From Vibrio rhodolitus (GTDB lineage Bacteria; Pseudomonadota; Gammaproteobacteria; Enterobacterales; Vibrionaceae): a stretch of DNA of 64,000 nucleotides. The notes under the pieces were generated by a model. The model ran no database searches. It was not told the origin of the DNA and saw only the letters and a list, made by a program, of their open reading frames with translations. Location: the NCBI RefSeq assembly GCF_003350325.1, contig NZ_QLYZ01000004.1:175188-239187 (forward strand), written 5' to 3'. Within the stretch, counting starts at the first letter, position 1. Every line of letters starts with the position of its first letter. Made by a program: the position numbers and the translations under genes. Shown piece by piece: positions 40,915 through 49,165 of the stretch.

Positions 40915-42789
40915 TCAGCGCCAGTCACCCCGCAGTTCAGCTACTTTTTGCTGCATCCGCTGGGTATTGGCTTGTTGTGGATCAACCGGATCTCCGGCTT
41001 CAATTTCAATTTTTGACCAAAAGCGCGAAGGGCGACCTTTACATGCACTGCCCTTATAGCGACTAAAGTAACTGCCCCACAAACCCTTAATCGCCATCGG
41101 AATCACTGGCACTGGGCTACGACGCAGTACAATATCGATACCGCGCATAAACTCATTCATTTCGCCATCTGCGGTTAATCTACCTTCTGGGAAAATGCAC
41201 ACAATGTGTCCTTCGCTCAGGGCTTGCTCCACTTCATTAAAAGCGCGGCGGATGCTACCGCGGCGCTCGGCAGAGATAGGGATCACTCCGGCACGTTTGA
41301 GAAAACGGCGCAGCGGCGGCAGGTTGGCATAATCTTCTTCCATCACAAAGCGGATCAAACGTGGACAAACTGCGCTCAGCAGCAGGGCATCCATATAGCT
41401 GACGTGGTTACACACAATCAGCGCTCCGCCTTTTTCTGGCAGATGGTGCAGGTTTTTGTGTTTCACCCGATACATGGTGTGAGTGATCATCCACACTAAA
41501 AAACGCACCACAAAAATAGGTACTTGAATAAACAGGTAGCCAGCAACAAGTAAGTTAAGGGCTGCCAAAAGTAAAAACAACTGTGGGATAGAAAGCTCAA
41601 GGATGGATAGGCAAACAATACCTAATACTGCGCTACCTACCATAAATAACGAGTTGTAGATATTCAGTGCGGCAACTACCTGTGCGCGCTGGGAGACTTT
41701 GGCACGTTGTTGCATTAACGCGTAAAGAGGCACAATAAACACCCCGCCAGATGCGCCGAGCAGGAGTAAATAAGCAAAAACCGACCATAACGCTTGGTAG
41801 CTAACGAACTGAGTAAAACTTTCAAATTGCGGTAAATCACTTGGAATTGAACTTGCCATTAACCAACCAAAAATGGTGATGCCAAAGCTGCCAAGCGGCA
41901 CAATGCCGACTTCAATGCGGTGATTAGAGAGTTTGTCACAGGCAAGAGAGCCTACCGCGATACCGACGGAAAAGAGTGCCAACAAAAACGACACCGCACT
42001 CTCACTGCCATTAAGGTGGATCTTAGTGAAGTTAGGAAACTGGGTTAGATAAGCAGCCCCTAGGAACCAAAACCAACTGATCGCCATTAAAGATTGAAAT
42101 ACAACGCGGTCGGCTTTTGCAATGGCGAGGGTCTGTTTGGTGTGCTTAATAGGTTGCCAACGAAATTTTAACTCGGGCGCTGACGCCGGTGCTTCTGGGA
42201 TATAACGGCTTGAGGCATAGCCAAACACGGCAAATAGCACCACACAGATAGCCGCAACATAGTTGGCGTTATCAGCAGAAGCAATCACGCCCGCGCCCAA
42301 CGTGCCGAGAAGAATGGCAAGGAAAGTGCCGGTTTCGACTAGCGCGTTGCCAGGCACTAGCTCATTTGGTTTTAGCTGCTGTGGTAGCAGTGCGTATTTG
42401 ACCGGACCAAAAAAGGCGGATTGGGTACCCATCAAAAAGAGAAGCAACAGCAAGATGAGATAGCTTTGAGTAATAAAGCCAATCGCACCTAACGTCATAA
42501 TTGCAATTTCCGCCAGTTTGACCTTACGGATAAACCAAGACTTTTCATATTTATCTGCCAACACCCCAGCAGACGCTGAAAAAAGGAAAAATGGCAGAAT
42601 AAACAGACCAGCAGCTAAATTGATAAACAGGTTGCTGGAAACCGGTAACGCGTTTGCTCCAGCAAAAGCCACAAACAGCAACAGAACGTTCTTAAATATA
42701 TTGTCGTTGAATGCCCCGAAGAACTGAGTAACAAAATAGGGCAGAAAACGTCGTTGTTTTAATAGGGACGCCTGAGGTTGATGGGGCAT
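40915..42789 (-). CDS. LplT-like MFS transporter fused to 1-acylglycerophosphate-type acyltransferase
   Basis: 624 residues. Residues about 1-410 form an MFS transporter of the LplT type with 10-12 membrane helices (FLPYFVTQFFGAFNDNIFKN start, GPVKYALLPQ motif). Residues about 420-624 form a PlsC-family acyltransferase with the NHVSYMDALLL (H-x4-D) and FPEGRLTADG motifs. E. coli has the separate LplT flippase and bifunctional Aas; this protein lacks the AMP-ligase domain of Aas. A role in lysophospholipid import and re-acylation is inferred. It follows the TetR gene by 15 bases. Confidence 0.88.
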   Translation of the reverse strand: MPHQPQASLLKQRRFLPYFVTQFFGAFNDNIFKNVLLLFVAFAGANALPVSSNLFINLAAGLFILPFFLFSASAGVLADKYEKSWFIRKVKLAEIAIMTLGAIGFITQSYLILLLLLFLMGTQSAFFGPVKYALLPQQLKPNELVPGNALVETGTFLAILLGTLGAGVIASADNANYVAAICVVLFAVFGYASSRYIPEAPASAPELKFRWQPIKHTKQTLAIAKADRVVFQSLMAISWFWFLGAAYLTQFPNFTKIHLNGSESAVSFLLALFSVGIAVGSLACDKLSNHRIEVGIVPLGSFGITIFGWLMASSIPSDLPQFESFTQFVSYQALWSVFAYLLLLGASGGVFIVPLYALMQQRAKVSQRAQVVAALNIYNSLFMVGSAVLGIVCLSILELSIPQLFLLLAALNLLVAGYLFIQVPIFVVRFLVWMITHTMYRVKHKNLHHLPEKGGALIVCNHVSYMDALLLSAVCPRLIRFVMEEDYANLPPLRRFLKRAGVIPISAERRGSIRRAFNEVEQALSEGHIVCIFPEGRLTADGEMNEFMRGIDIVLRRSPVPVIPMAIKGLWGSYFSRYKGSACKGRPSRFWSKIEIEAGDPVDPQQANTQRMQQKVAELRGDWR

Positions 42790-42804
42790 TACAATTCCTT
42801 TTAT

Positions 42805-43395
42805 TTACCAATTCTTCAAATAGTTGGAGAGAAGGTTTTTAATCAGTTCTTTGCCATCAATCGGCTCAGCGGCGAAGAACTTATCATCCACACTGAGCAA
42901 AGTAATGCCATGCACGCCTGCCCAAAGTACACGACTGGCTTCTAGTACTTCTTTATCAGAGCGTGCTGGCGCGAGTTTACGCAGCAGCCCTTCAAGCATG
43001 CCAGTCATGTTATCGATGCGGGCATTTTGCCATTCAGGAAGAGGGTCGCCGTTCATATTGTGCTGGAAAATCAACTGCCAGCGGTAAGGGTTACGCTGGG
43101 CAAACTCATGATAGCAGTCGGCTAACTGATAGAGTGCTTCAGTTGAATCAGAACTTTTCGCTACGACATTTTTCGCTTCGCTGGCAAGTTCATCGAGCGT
43201 TTGAGCCACAGCATGCAACAGCAACAAGTTGTAGTTGCCGAACACATTAACCAAAGTGCTTGGCACGTAGCCAATCATTTGGGCGATTTTGCGTAAGCTC
43301 AATTCGTGATGAGAGCTTTCATTGAGAAACTCTTTAACCGCATTAAGCGTTAATGCGACCAATTGTTCTCGAGTATGATCGTTTCTGCGAGCCAT
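42805..43395 (-). CDS. TetR family transcriptional regulator
   Basis: 196 residues from the ATG at 43395 (MARRNDHTREQLVALTLN); the frame opens 20 codons earlier without similarity. N-terminal TetR helix-turn-helix (LSLRKIAQMIGYVPSTLVNVFGNYN, in two stretches near 36-58) and a C-terminal domain of the TetR_C_33/WHG type. It sits directly upstream of the MFS/acyltransferase gene on the same strand, so it probably controls that gene and itself, through the palindrome at 43413. Confidence 0.88.
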   Translation of the reverse strand: MARRNDHTREQLVALTLNAVKEFLNESSHHELSLRKIAQMIGYVPSTLVNVFGNYNLLLLHAVAQTLDELASEAKNVVAKSSDSTEALYQLADCYHEFAQRNPYRWQLIFQHNMNGDPLPEWQNARIDNMTGMLEGLLRKLAPARSDKEVLEASRVLWAGVHGITLLSVDDKFFAAEPIDGKELIKNLLSNYLKNW

Positions 43396-43412
43396 AGTGA
43401 AAAGGTAAAAAT

Positions 43413-43423
43413 GAACATTGTTC
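43413..43423. promoter_or_regulatory. Probable operator in the tetR promoter
   Basis: GAACA-T-TGTTC, a perfect 11-base palindrome within TGAACATTGTTCG, 18 bases upstream of the tetR ATG. Position and symmetry suit autorepression by the TetR protein. Confidence 0.5.
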
Positions 43424-43605
43424 GATATTCTATGGGCGAGTAATTTGAGCGTCAACTAAGCGACCCTGCAAATTTGCAATATTCTGATACATGATTTGGG
43501 TTGTGGAATCTATCTTTCTTGGCTCTATACCGCTAAGATTAAGATCTCAACTCATAATTAGTGCGAGTGAGTAAAATACTCAGTCCAGTACCCTAAAGGA
43601 AACAC

Positions 43606-44481
43606 ATGAAACGACTTTTTTCTCTAGTGGCGTTGCTAATGGTCTCAGTTGCCATTACGCCTGTAGCGGAAGCTAAAAAGTTCGGTGGTGGTAAGTCTTT
43701 TGGTAAAAGCTTCAAGACGGCGCCAGCGCCAAAGCAGCAACAGCAGAACACAAACACCATCGGTAAAGAGCAAGGCGCGAAACAGTCATCAAGCAAGAAA
43801 GGCTTGATGGGTGGTATTCTTGGTGGCTTGTTAGCTGGTGGTCTATTAGCGGCATTCTTCGGTGGCGCTTTTGAAGGTATCCAGTTCATGGATATCCTGA
43901 TCATGGGCTTGATTGCTTTTGTTATCTTTAAGCTTATGCGCGCATTGCTTGCCTCGAAGCAGGGCAGCATCAATCATCAGCGCCAGCAACATGCATACGG
44001 CGGTTCAGCGCCAAAGTTTGAGCAACCAAACGTGCATAACTTTGAGCAGCCACAAAACGTAAACCAAGGCGGTTTCGGTGGTTTTGGTGCGCAAACGGAT
44101 GTGCCGCATAACTACCCACCGGGTTTTGACCAAGCAGCATTTGTTAATGGTTCACGTGAGCACTACCGTATTCTGCAAGGTGCTTGGAACCATAACCAGC
44201 TTGAAACAATTGAAGAGTATGTATCACCAAGCCTATTTGCCGATCTAAAAGAAGAGCGTGCGAAGCTAGATGGTGAGCAGCACACTGACGTAATGTACGT
44301 TGATGCAGAAATCGTTCGTGCAGATCACGATGCAAGCAAAGCTCAACTGAGTTTGCAATTTAGTGGTCGCTACCGTGATGCGGTAGAAGGTATCGAAGAA
44401 GATATTACCGATATCTGGCATCTAGAGCGTGATTTGACTGTGCCAAACGCGCCATGGTTAATTGTGGGTATCCAAGGTTAA
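43606..44481 (+). CDS. Tim44-like domain membrane protein
   Basis: 291 residues. Signal-like N terminus (ends AEA near 22), a low-complexity Gly/Lys/Gln stretch with poly-Q (about 24-65), a glycine-rich hydrophobic pair of segments (GGILGGLLAGGLLAAFF and IQFMDILIMGLIAFVIFKLM, about 68-115), and a C-terminal Tim44-like domain (about 170-291, FDQAAFVNGSREHYRILQ…WLIVGIQG). Tim44-domain proteins in proteobacteria are envelope-associated with unclear roles. AAAGGAAA ribosome site. Own terminator downstream. Confidence 0.85.
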   Translation: MKRLFSLVALLMVSVAITPVAEAKKFGGGKSFGKSFKTAPAPKQQQQNTNTIGKEQGAKQSSSKKGLMGGILGGLLAGGLLAAFFGGAFEGIQFMDILIMGLIAFVIFKLMRALLASKQGSINHQRQQHAYGGSAPKFEQPNVHNFEQPQNVNQGGFGGFGAQTDVPHNYPPGFDQAAFVNGSREHYRILQGAWNHNQLETIEEYVSPSLFADLKEERAKLDGEQHTDVMYVDAEIVRADHDASKAQLSLQFSGRYRDAVEGIEEDITDIWHLERDLTVPNAPWLIVGIQG

Positions 44482-44510
44482 TCTTTGTGATAAACATAGT
44501 GAAATGACGA

Positions 44511-44541
44511 AACGCCTGAGCAACTGCTTGGGCGTTTTTTT
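44511..44541 (+). terminator. Terminator after the Tim44-like gene
   Basis: AACGCC…GGCGTT stem with inner pairing AGCA/TGCT, followed by seven T. Confidence 0.85.
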
Positions 44542-44594
44542 ATCTGCAACATAGAGTATACTTTGGCAGTGATACTAAGAATAAGGAAAGTAAA

Positions 44595-44912
44595 GTGGCT
44601 GAATTCAAATATAAAAATCTTTCACAAGAGCAACAAGATAAACTCGATGCTGCAGTGTTTCGCAAGCTGTTGACTCATCTTGATGAAAATAAAGATGTGC
44701 AGAATATCGACCTAATGATTTTGGCGGGTTTTTGCCGTAACTGTTTTAGCAAATGGTATAAGGCGGAAGCAGAAAACCAAGGTTTAGCGCTTGATATCGA
44801 TGATGCTCGCGAGCGTGTGTATGGCATGACCTACGATGAGTGGAAGCAAAACCATCAGCCAGCAGCAACACCAGAGCAGCTAGCCGCTTTTGAAGCGCGC
44901 CAGAAGAAGTAA
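44595..44912 (+). CDS. DUF1244 family protein
   Basis: 105 residues, single DUF1244 domain. The motif DLMILAGFCRNCFSKWYKAEAE (in two stretches, about 40-60) with its cysteine pair and the YGMTYDEWK motif mark the family. GTG start at 44595, with AAGGAAAG 5 bases upstream. Small cytosolic helical protein; function unknown. Strong terminator after the gene. Confidence 0.87.
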   Translation: MAEFKYKNLSQEQQDKLDAAVFRKLLTHLDENKDVQNIDLMILAGFCRNCFSKWYKAEAENQGLALDIDDARERVYGMTYDEWKQNHQPAATPEQLAAFEARQKK

Positions 44913-44930
44913 GCTCAATTAATAGACGTG

Positions 44931-44960
44931 AAAATGGGTATCGTGCGATACCCATTTTTT
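44931..44960. terminator. Terminator between DUF1244 gene and Cds1-like gene
   Basis: AAAATGGGTATCG / CGATACCCATTTT with a 2-base centre and a following T run; serves both convergent genes. Confidence 0.92.
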
Positions 44961-44986
44961 ATGGCGTAGAGATAAGTGGTTGTCAG

Positions 44987-46051
44987 TTAGATACAACCGA
45001 GTGCTTCAAACTCTTCGAGCTTCGCTTGGTAAGGTGCAATATCACCAATGTTTTCCGCAACCCAAGTAGGGTTGTAGTAGGTATCAAGGTAGCGCTCACC
45101 ACTATCGCAAAGTAGCGTTACGATAGAGCCCGTTTCACCTCGTTGTTTCATCTCAGAGGCAAGTTGTAACGCGCCATAGACATTAGTGCCGGTGGATGCG
45201 CCGACTTTTCGCCCTAGTTTCGCCTCAAGCCATTGTGCGGTTGTAACCGATGCTGCGTCTGGCACTTTACGCATTTCATCCACTACGCCTGAGATAAAGC
45301 TTGGCTCAACGCGAGGTCGTCCGATCCCTTCAATTTTGCTGCCAGTATCCGATGTTAGCGCGGTATCGCCAGTTTGGTAATAATCGAAGAACACGGAGTG
45401 TTCAGGGTCAACGACACAAAGTTTAGTATTGTGTTGCTGGAAACGAATAAAGCGCCCGATAGTGGCAGATGTGCCGCCAGTGCCTGGACTCATTACAATC
45501 CACTCAGGAATCGGGTGATCTTCAAGCTTCATCTGGTTGAAAATTGAATCTGCAATGTTGTTATTACCACGCCAGTCGGTCGCACGCTCTGCATAGGTGA
45601 ATTGATCCATATAATGACCATTTAGCTCTTTGGCTAAGCGGCGTGACTCAGCATAAATCTGATCGGAACGCTCCACGAAATGCGCTTGACCACCATAAAA
45701 CTCAATCTGTTCTATTTTTTTACGCGCGGTTTTTTGTGGTACGACGGCGATAAAAGGCAAACCAAGTAGGCGAGCAAAATAGGCTTCAGAAACCGCGGTA
45801 CTGCCAGATGAGGATTCGATAATGGTGGTTTCTGGACCAACCCAGCCATTACTTAACGCATAGAGAAACAGAGAACGAGCAAGGCGGTGTTTAAGTGAAC
45901 CTGTTGGGTGGGTGCTCTCATCCTTGAGGTAGAGGTCAATGCCCGCAATACACGGCAAATCCAGTTTGATTAGATGGGTATCGGCTGAGCGCTGATAGTC
46001 GGCTTCAATTTTACGGATCGCATTGTTGGTCCATTCACGCTGAGTACTCAT
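44987..46051 (-). CDS. PLP-dependent cysteine synthase-like / Cds1-type cysteine desulfhydrase
   Basis: 354 residues, fold type II PLP enzyme. PLP Lys in [12 protein letters not shown] (near 54), [12 protein letters not shown] substrate loop, and the PLP-phosphate loop [12 protein letters not shown] (near 192). It differs from CysK/CysM by the conserved [14 protein letters not shown] segment and a C-terminal extension ([16 protein letters not shown]), features of the Cds1 group that releases sulfide from cysteine. Substrate remains inferred. No neighbour clarifies the pathway. Confidence 0.82.
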   Translation of the reverse strand: MSTQREWTNNAIRKIEADYQRSADTHLIKLDLPCIAGIDLYLKDESTHPTGSLKHRLARSLFLYALSNGWVGPETTIIESSSGSTAVSEAYFARLLGLPFIAVVPQKTARKKIEQIEFYGGQAHFVERSDQIYAESRRLAKELNGHYMDQFTYAERATDWRGNNNIADSIFNQMKLEDHPIPEWIVMSPGTGGTSATIGRFIRFQQHNTKLCVVDPEHSVFFDYYQTGDTALTSDTGSKIEGIGRPRVEPSFISGVVDEMRKVPDAASVTTAQWLEAKLGRKVGASTGTNVYGALQLASEMKQRGETGSIVTLLCDSGERYLDTYYNPTWVAENIGDIAPYQAKLEEFEALGCI

Positions 46052-46230
46052 TATCTTTCTCCTAATTATGTTTTAAATATAATTTAGCTATAAATTGGGA
46101 GAATTTGTTTTCTTTCTTTACTGTGTTTGTGGTGTTTTGGGGAAATATTTTCTCTTTCTGCTGTTTTGGGTGTTGGTTTTTTATCTGCGGTGCCGAGTGG
46201 CACCGCTAAATAGGATCACTAGGGGAAAAG

Positions 46231-47091
46231 TTAGTCAGTAAAGCGCATTACACCTTCTTGCACCGCAGTGGCAACAAGGTCACCTTGGCGGTTGTAAATT
46301 TCACCGCGAACCAAGCCACGGGTATTACTTGCGGTTGGGCTATCAATCACATATAGCAGCCACTCATCCATCTTAAATGGGCGGTGGAACCAGATTGAGT
46401 GATCAATCGTTGCGACTTGCAATTTCGGAGTTAACAGCGATACGCCATGTGGGTGAAGGGCGGTGACGAGAAAGCCCCAGTCTGATGCGTAACCAAGTAA
46501 GTATTGGTGAATAAGCTGATTATCTGGCAGCTCACCGTTGGCTTTGATCCAAAGGTATTGCTTTGGTTCAGTTTTCTCTGGTTTGAGAGGGTTGACCACG
46601 GTAACCGGGCGCATTTCGATAGGCTTTTCACCGCAGAATGTCTTTTGCAGTTTTTCAGGCAAGAAATGGGCAATCTTTGCCGCTAGCTCTGACTCTGAAG
46701 CAAAGTTTTCTGGTCCTGGAATATTGGGCATCGTGTTTTGATGCTCAAAGCCTGGCGCATCACCATGATAAGACGCAGTGAGGTAGAAAATCGGGCGACC
46801 ATTTTGAATCGCTTTTACTCGGCGAGTACTGAAACTACGCCCATCACGTAGGTTTTCAACATCATAGATAATTGGCTTTTCAGGATCGCCCGGGTAGAGG
46901 AAATAGCTGTGAAATGAGTGAACAGTACGGTCAGGATCAACGGTATAGCGAGCAGCCGAGAGGGCTTGTCCTATCACTTGACCACCGTATACCTGCGGCA
47001 GTCCGAGGTTCTCACTTTGTCCGCGAAACAACCCTTCTTCTAATTTTTCTAGTTGCAGCAAGCTCAGCAATTCGTTCAGTGGTTTACTCAT
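46231..47091 (-). CDS. tesB: Acyl-CoA thioesterase II TesB
   Basis: 286 residues, double-hotdog thioesterase that hydrolyses medium and long-chain acyl-CoA. Conserved motifs: LFRGQS…[26 protein letters not shown], and [17 protein letters not shown] near 235. The tesB-ybaY-ybaZ-ffs order is shared with E. coli. Divergent from ybaY, with about 245 bases between. Confidence 0.96.
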   Translation of the reverse strand: MSKPLNELLSLLQLEKLEEGLFRGQSENLGLPQVYGGQVIGQALSAARYTVDPDRTVHSFHSYFLYPGDPEKPIIYDVENLRDGRSFSTRRVKAIQNGRPIFYLTASYHGDAPGFEHQNTMPNIPGPENFASESELAAKIAHFLPEKLQKTFCGEKPIEMRPVTVVNPLKPEKTEPKQYLWIKANGELPDNQLIHQYLLGYASDWGFLVTALHPHGVSLLTPKLQVATIDHSIWFHRPFKMDEWLLYVIDSPTASNTRGLVRGEIYNRQGDLVATAVQEGVMRFTD

Positions 47092-47336
47092 TCAGTGGTT
47101 TTCCAATCGAAATAATTAAATCTAACATTAGCGTATAGTGAAATGCGCGGTGGCTTCAAGTTGTTTACTGATTTTCAGTCGTAATCACGTGCGTCTCAAG
47201 CAATTGAAAGAGTATAAATTTACTTCGCGATAACAGAGTTAGAATTTGGTCAGCACTAAGCGAATTATCATGACACTATGCATAATCACGACTATAATTT
47301 TGCGGTATATCATTCTTATTCTCTTAGTGAGGCGTT

Positions 47337-47762
47337 ATGAAAAAGTCACTGATGTTAATGGCGTCGGTTGTATTTGGAGCTGCTTTAATGGGTTGTCAAA
47401 GTGAGCCAAGTTCACAAGTGCAAATGCAGCAATCTGTCACTGGTAGTGTTGCTTATCGTGAGCGTATTATGCTGCCGGAAAACGCAGTGGTTACCGTGCG
47501 TTTGCAAGATATTTCTCTAGCGGATGCACCAGCTAAGTTGGTTGCAGAGCAAGTGATGGAGACTCAAGGTAAACAAGTGCCTTTTGCCTTTACGCTAGAC
47601 TACGATGCCAACACTATTCAGCCTGGTCACACTTACGCGGTTAGCGCGCGCATTGAAGTGAACGGTAAACTGCGTTTTATCACCGATACGGTTTACCCAG
47701 TGATTACCGATGAAGCAAAGACACAGCATCGTGATCTTATTCTGGTTGGCGTAAGCCACTAA
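47337..47762 (+). CDS. ybaY: YbaY family lipoprotein
   Basis: 141 residues. Lipoprotein signal with lipobox LMGC (Cys near 20), so attached to the envelope by lipid. The rest is the YbaY/META-like beta domain: GSVAYRERIMLPENAVVTVRLQDISLADAPA, in shorter conserved blocks, and a second half around ITDTVYPVITD. Function unknown. Located between tesB and ybaZ as in E. coli. Confidence 0.9.
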   Translation: MKKSLMLMASVVFGAALMGCQSEPSSQVQMQQSVTGSVAYRERIMLPENAVVTVRLQDISLADAPAKLVAEQVMETQGKQVPFAFTLDYDANTIQPGHTYAVSARIEVNGKLRFITDTVYPVITDEAKTQHRDLILVGVSH

Positions 47763-47786
47763 TCGCTCATCTAGACGAATAGATTA

Positions 47787-47809
47787 ATGGCAGCCCTATG
47801 GCTGCCATT
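47787..47809. terminator. Bidirectional terminator between ybaY and ybaZ
   Basis: AATGGCAGCC / GGCTGCCATT inverted repeat between the convergent genes. The T run is short. Confidence 0.65.
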
Positions 47810-48098
47810 TGTATTTTCTCAGGCTGATTTTGCCAAGCTCGCTGCATTCAACGCCTTCAGCTATTAGTTTTTCTCTTTGCCGCTCTAAATCTCGTCCCTT
47901 TAGCGATATTTTTCCTTGGCTATTTACCACTCTGTGCCAAGGCAATTTGGAGCCTTCCGGTAAGTTACCGAGGGCTTTGCCTACGTGTCTGGCATAACCC
48001 GGATATCCAGCTAATTTGGCGACTTCACCGTAACTTGTTACTTTCCCATAAGGAATTTGGTGAATTACTGCAAAGATTTGCACCAAAAACTGATCCAT
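47796..48098 (-). CDS. ybaZ: Alkyltransferase-like protein YbaZ (ATL1)
   Basis: 100 residues, the size of the DNA-binding half of O6-methylguanine-DNA methyltransferase. The active-site motif reads PWHRVV where true transferases have PCHRV, so the alkyl-acceptor Cys is replaced by Trp, which defines ATL proteins. These bind O6-alkylguanine and pass the lesion to nucleotide excision repair. Helix-turn-helix YGKVTSYGEVAKLAGYP is conserved. Confidence 0.93.
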   Translation of the reverse strand: MDQFLVQIFAVIHQIPYGKVTSYGEVAKLAGYPGYARHVGKALGNLPEGSKLPWHRVVNSQGKISLKGRDLERQREKLIAEGVECSELGKISLRKYKWQP

Positions 48099-48292
48099 AC
48101 TTATTCCTGTATCAATAGTAATCTTGTTAAAAGCAATCTGCTGAGATCACTTGAACATAAAATTTGATTTGAGCCGTCGAAAAGCAAAGGGATGCTTCGA
48201 GGCTATTTTGCAATGATTGCAATTAAAATCAATATGCCCAAACAACTGGGCTCACCGATTTCGATAATTCCAGGAAGGAATAAGGAGCGGGA

Positions 48293-49033
48293 ATGTTGTT
48301 TTCTACCCTACAATTTTTTATCGCGGCGTTGCTCGCAGTAGTCTGCGCGCGAGTCCTTGGCGTGAGCGATGGGGAAATCCCCTTAGTCGCTGTTATTGTC
48401 CCTGCATTGTGGCTGATCCAAAAGCGCAGCTTTGCTTCTGCGGTGTTTTTTGTTTCTGCGCTTATCTATGGCTTAACCTTGCCTCATCAACCGATCACGC
48501 TATCTGTCAGTGTCTGGATCTTATTCCCTCTGTTGATGGTTATTTTTTCTAAGCGTTCCAACCATTTTGCCGTGGCCATTTCGGCTTTGATTGTTTTGAC
48601 ATTGCAGGTTGGCATCATGTCGACACAAACTGCTGGCAAACTGGAAGGTTCAGCGGTAATGACAGGTTTTCAAACCTTTGCCGTGGTGATGATGTGGTGG
48701 TCTGCCAGTCATTGGAAGCCGGGCAAAGAGCATCGCTGGTGGGTACTGCTTCTACTGCTACCACTTTGGGTTGCACAATTTACCTATGGGATTTTGTTTG
48801 CCTTATCGGCAATTGGCATCATGTCTACGTTAGAAAATCTGCTCAAAGTCAAAAGCTTTAAATGGGGTAAGTTACTTTGCTGGACATTGCCAACAGTGGG
48901 GTTTGCCGCATTGGTGATAAGTCCTCAAGTGGACGTTCCTAACCCAGTCTTTGTGGTTTGGTTGTGTTTGTTAGGCACCGCCTGGATCACGGATTACATC
49001 CTGCAAAGTGTTGAGTGCAATGAAGAAATATGA
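48293..49033 (+). CDS. Polytopic membrane protein of unknown function
   Basis: 246 residues with about seven or eight hydrophobic segments spread along the length and a Trp-rich patch (MMWWSASHWKPGKEHRWW, about 140-157). No transporter or enzyme motif is recognised. AAGGAG lies 9 bases before the ATG. Followed 130 bases later by the CdgH-type gene on the same strand. Looks like a lineage-specific inner-membrane protein. Confidence 0.65.
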   Translation: MLFSTLQFFIAALLAVVCARVLGVSDGEIPLVAVIVPALWLIQKRSFASAVFFVSALIYGLTLPHQPITLSVSVWILFPLLMVIFSKRSNHFAVAISALIVLTLQVGIMSTQTAGKLEGSAVMTGFQTFAVVMMWWSASHWKPGKEHRWWVLLLLLPLWVAQFTYGILFALSAIGIMSTLENLLKVKSFKWGKLLCWTLPTVGFAALVISPQVDVPNPVFVVWLCLLGTAWITDYILQSVECNEEI

Positions 49034-49165
49034 GTCACACCATACGAATTGGTTTGTTGTAAATGCCATGGTATGACACAATTGTTTACGAAATGTTCAC
49101 ATGGATTTGTTATGGCGCGTTATTGGCAGTGGTTATGTGACTGCGATGCAACGTAATCAAGGATT

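Noticed and set aside
47796-48098. ybaZ as an active O6-methylguanine methyltransferase
   Set aside because: The acceptor Cys is replaced by Trp (PWHRVV), so it is an alkyltransferase-like protein.
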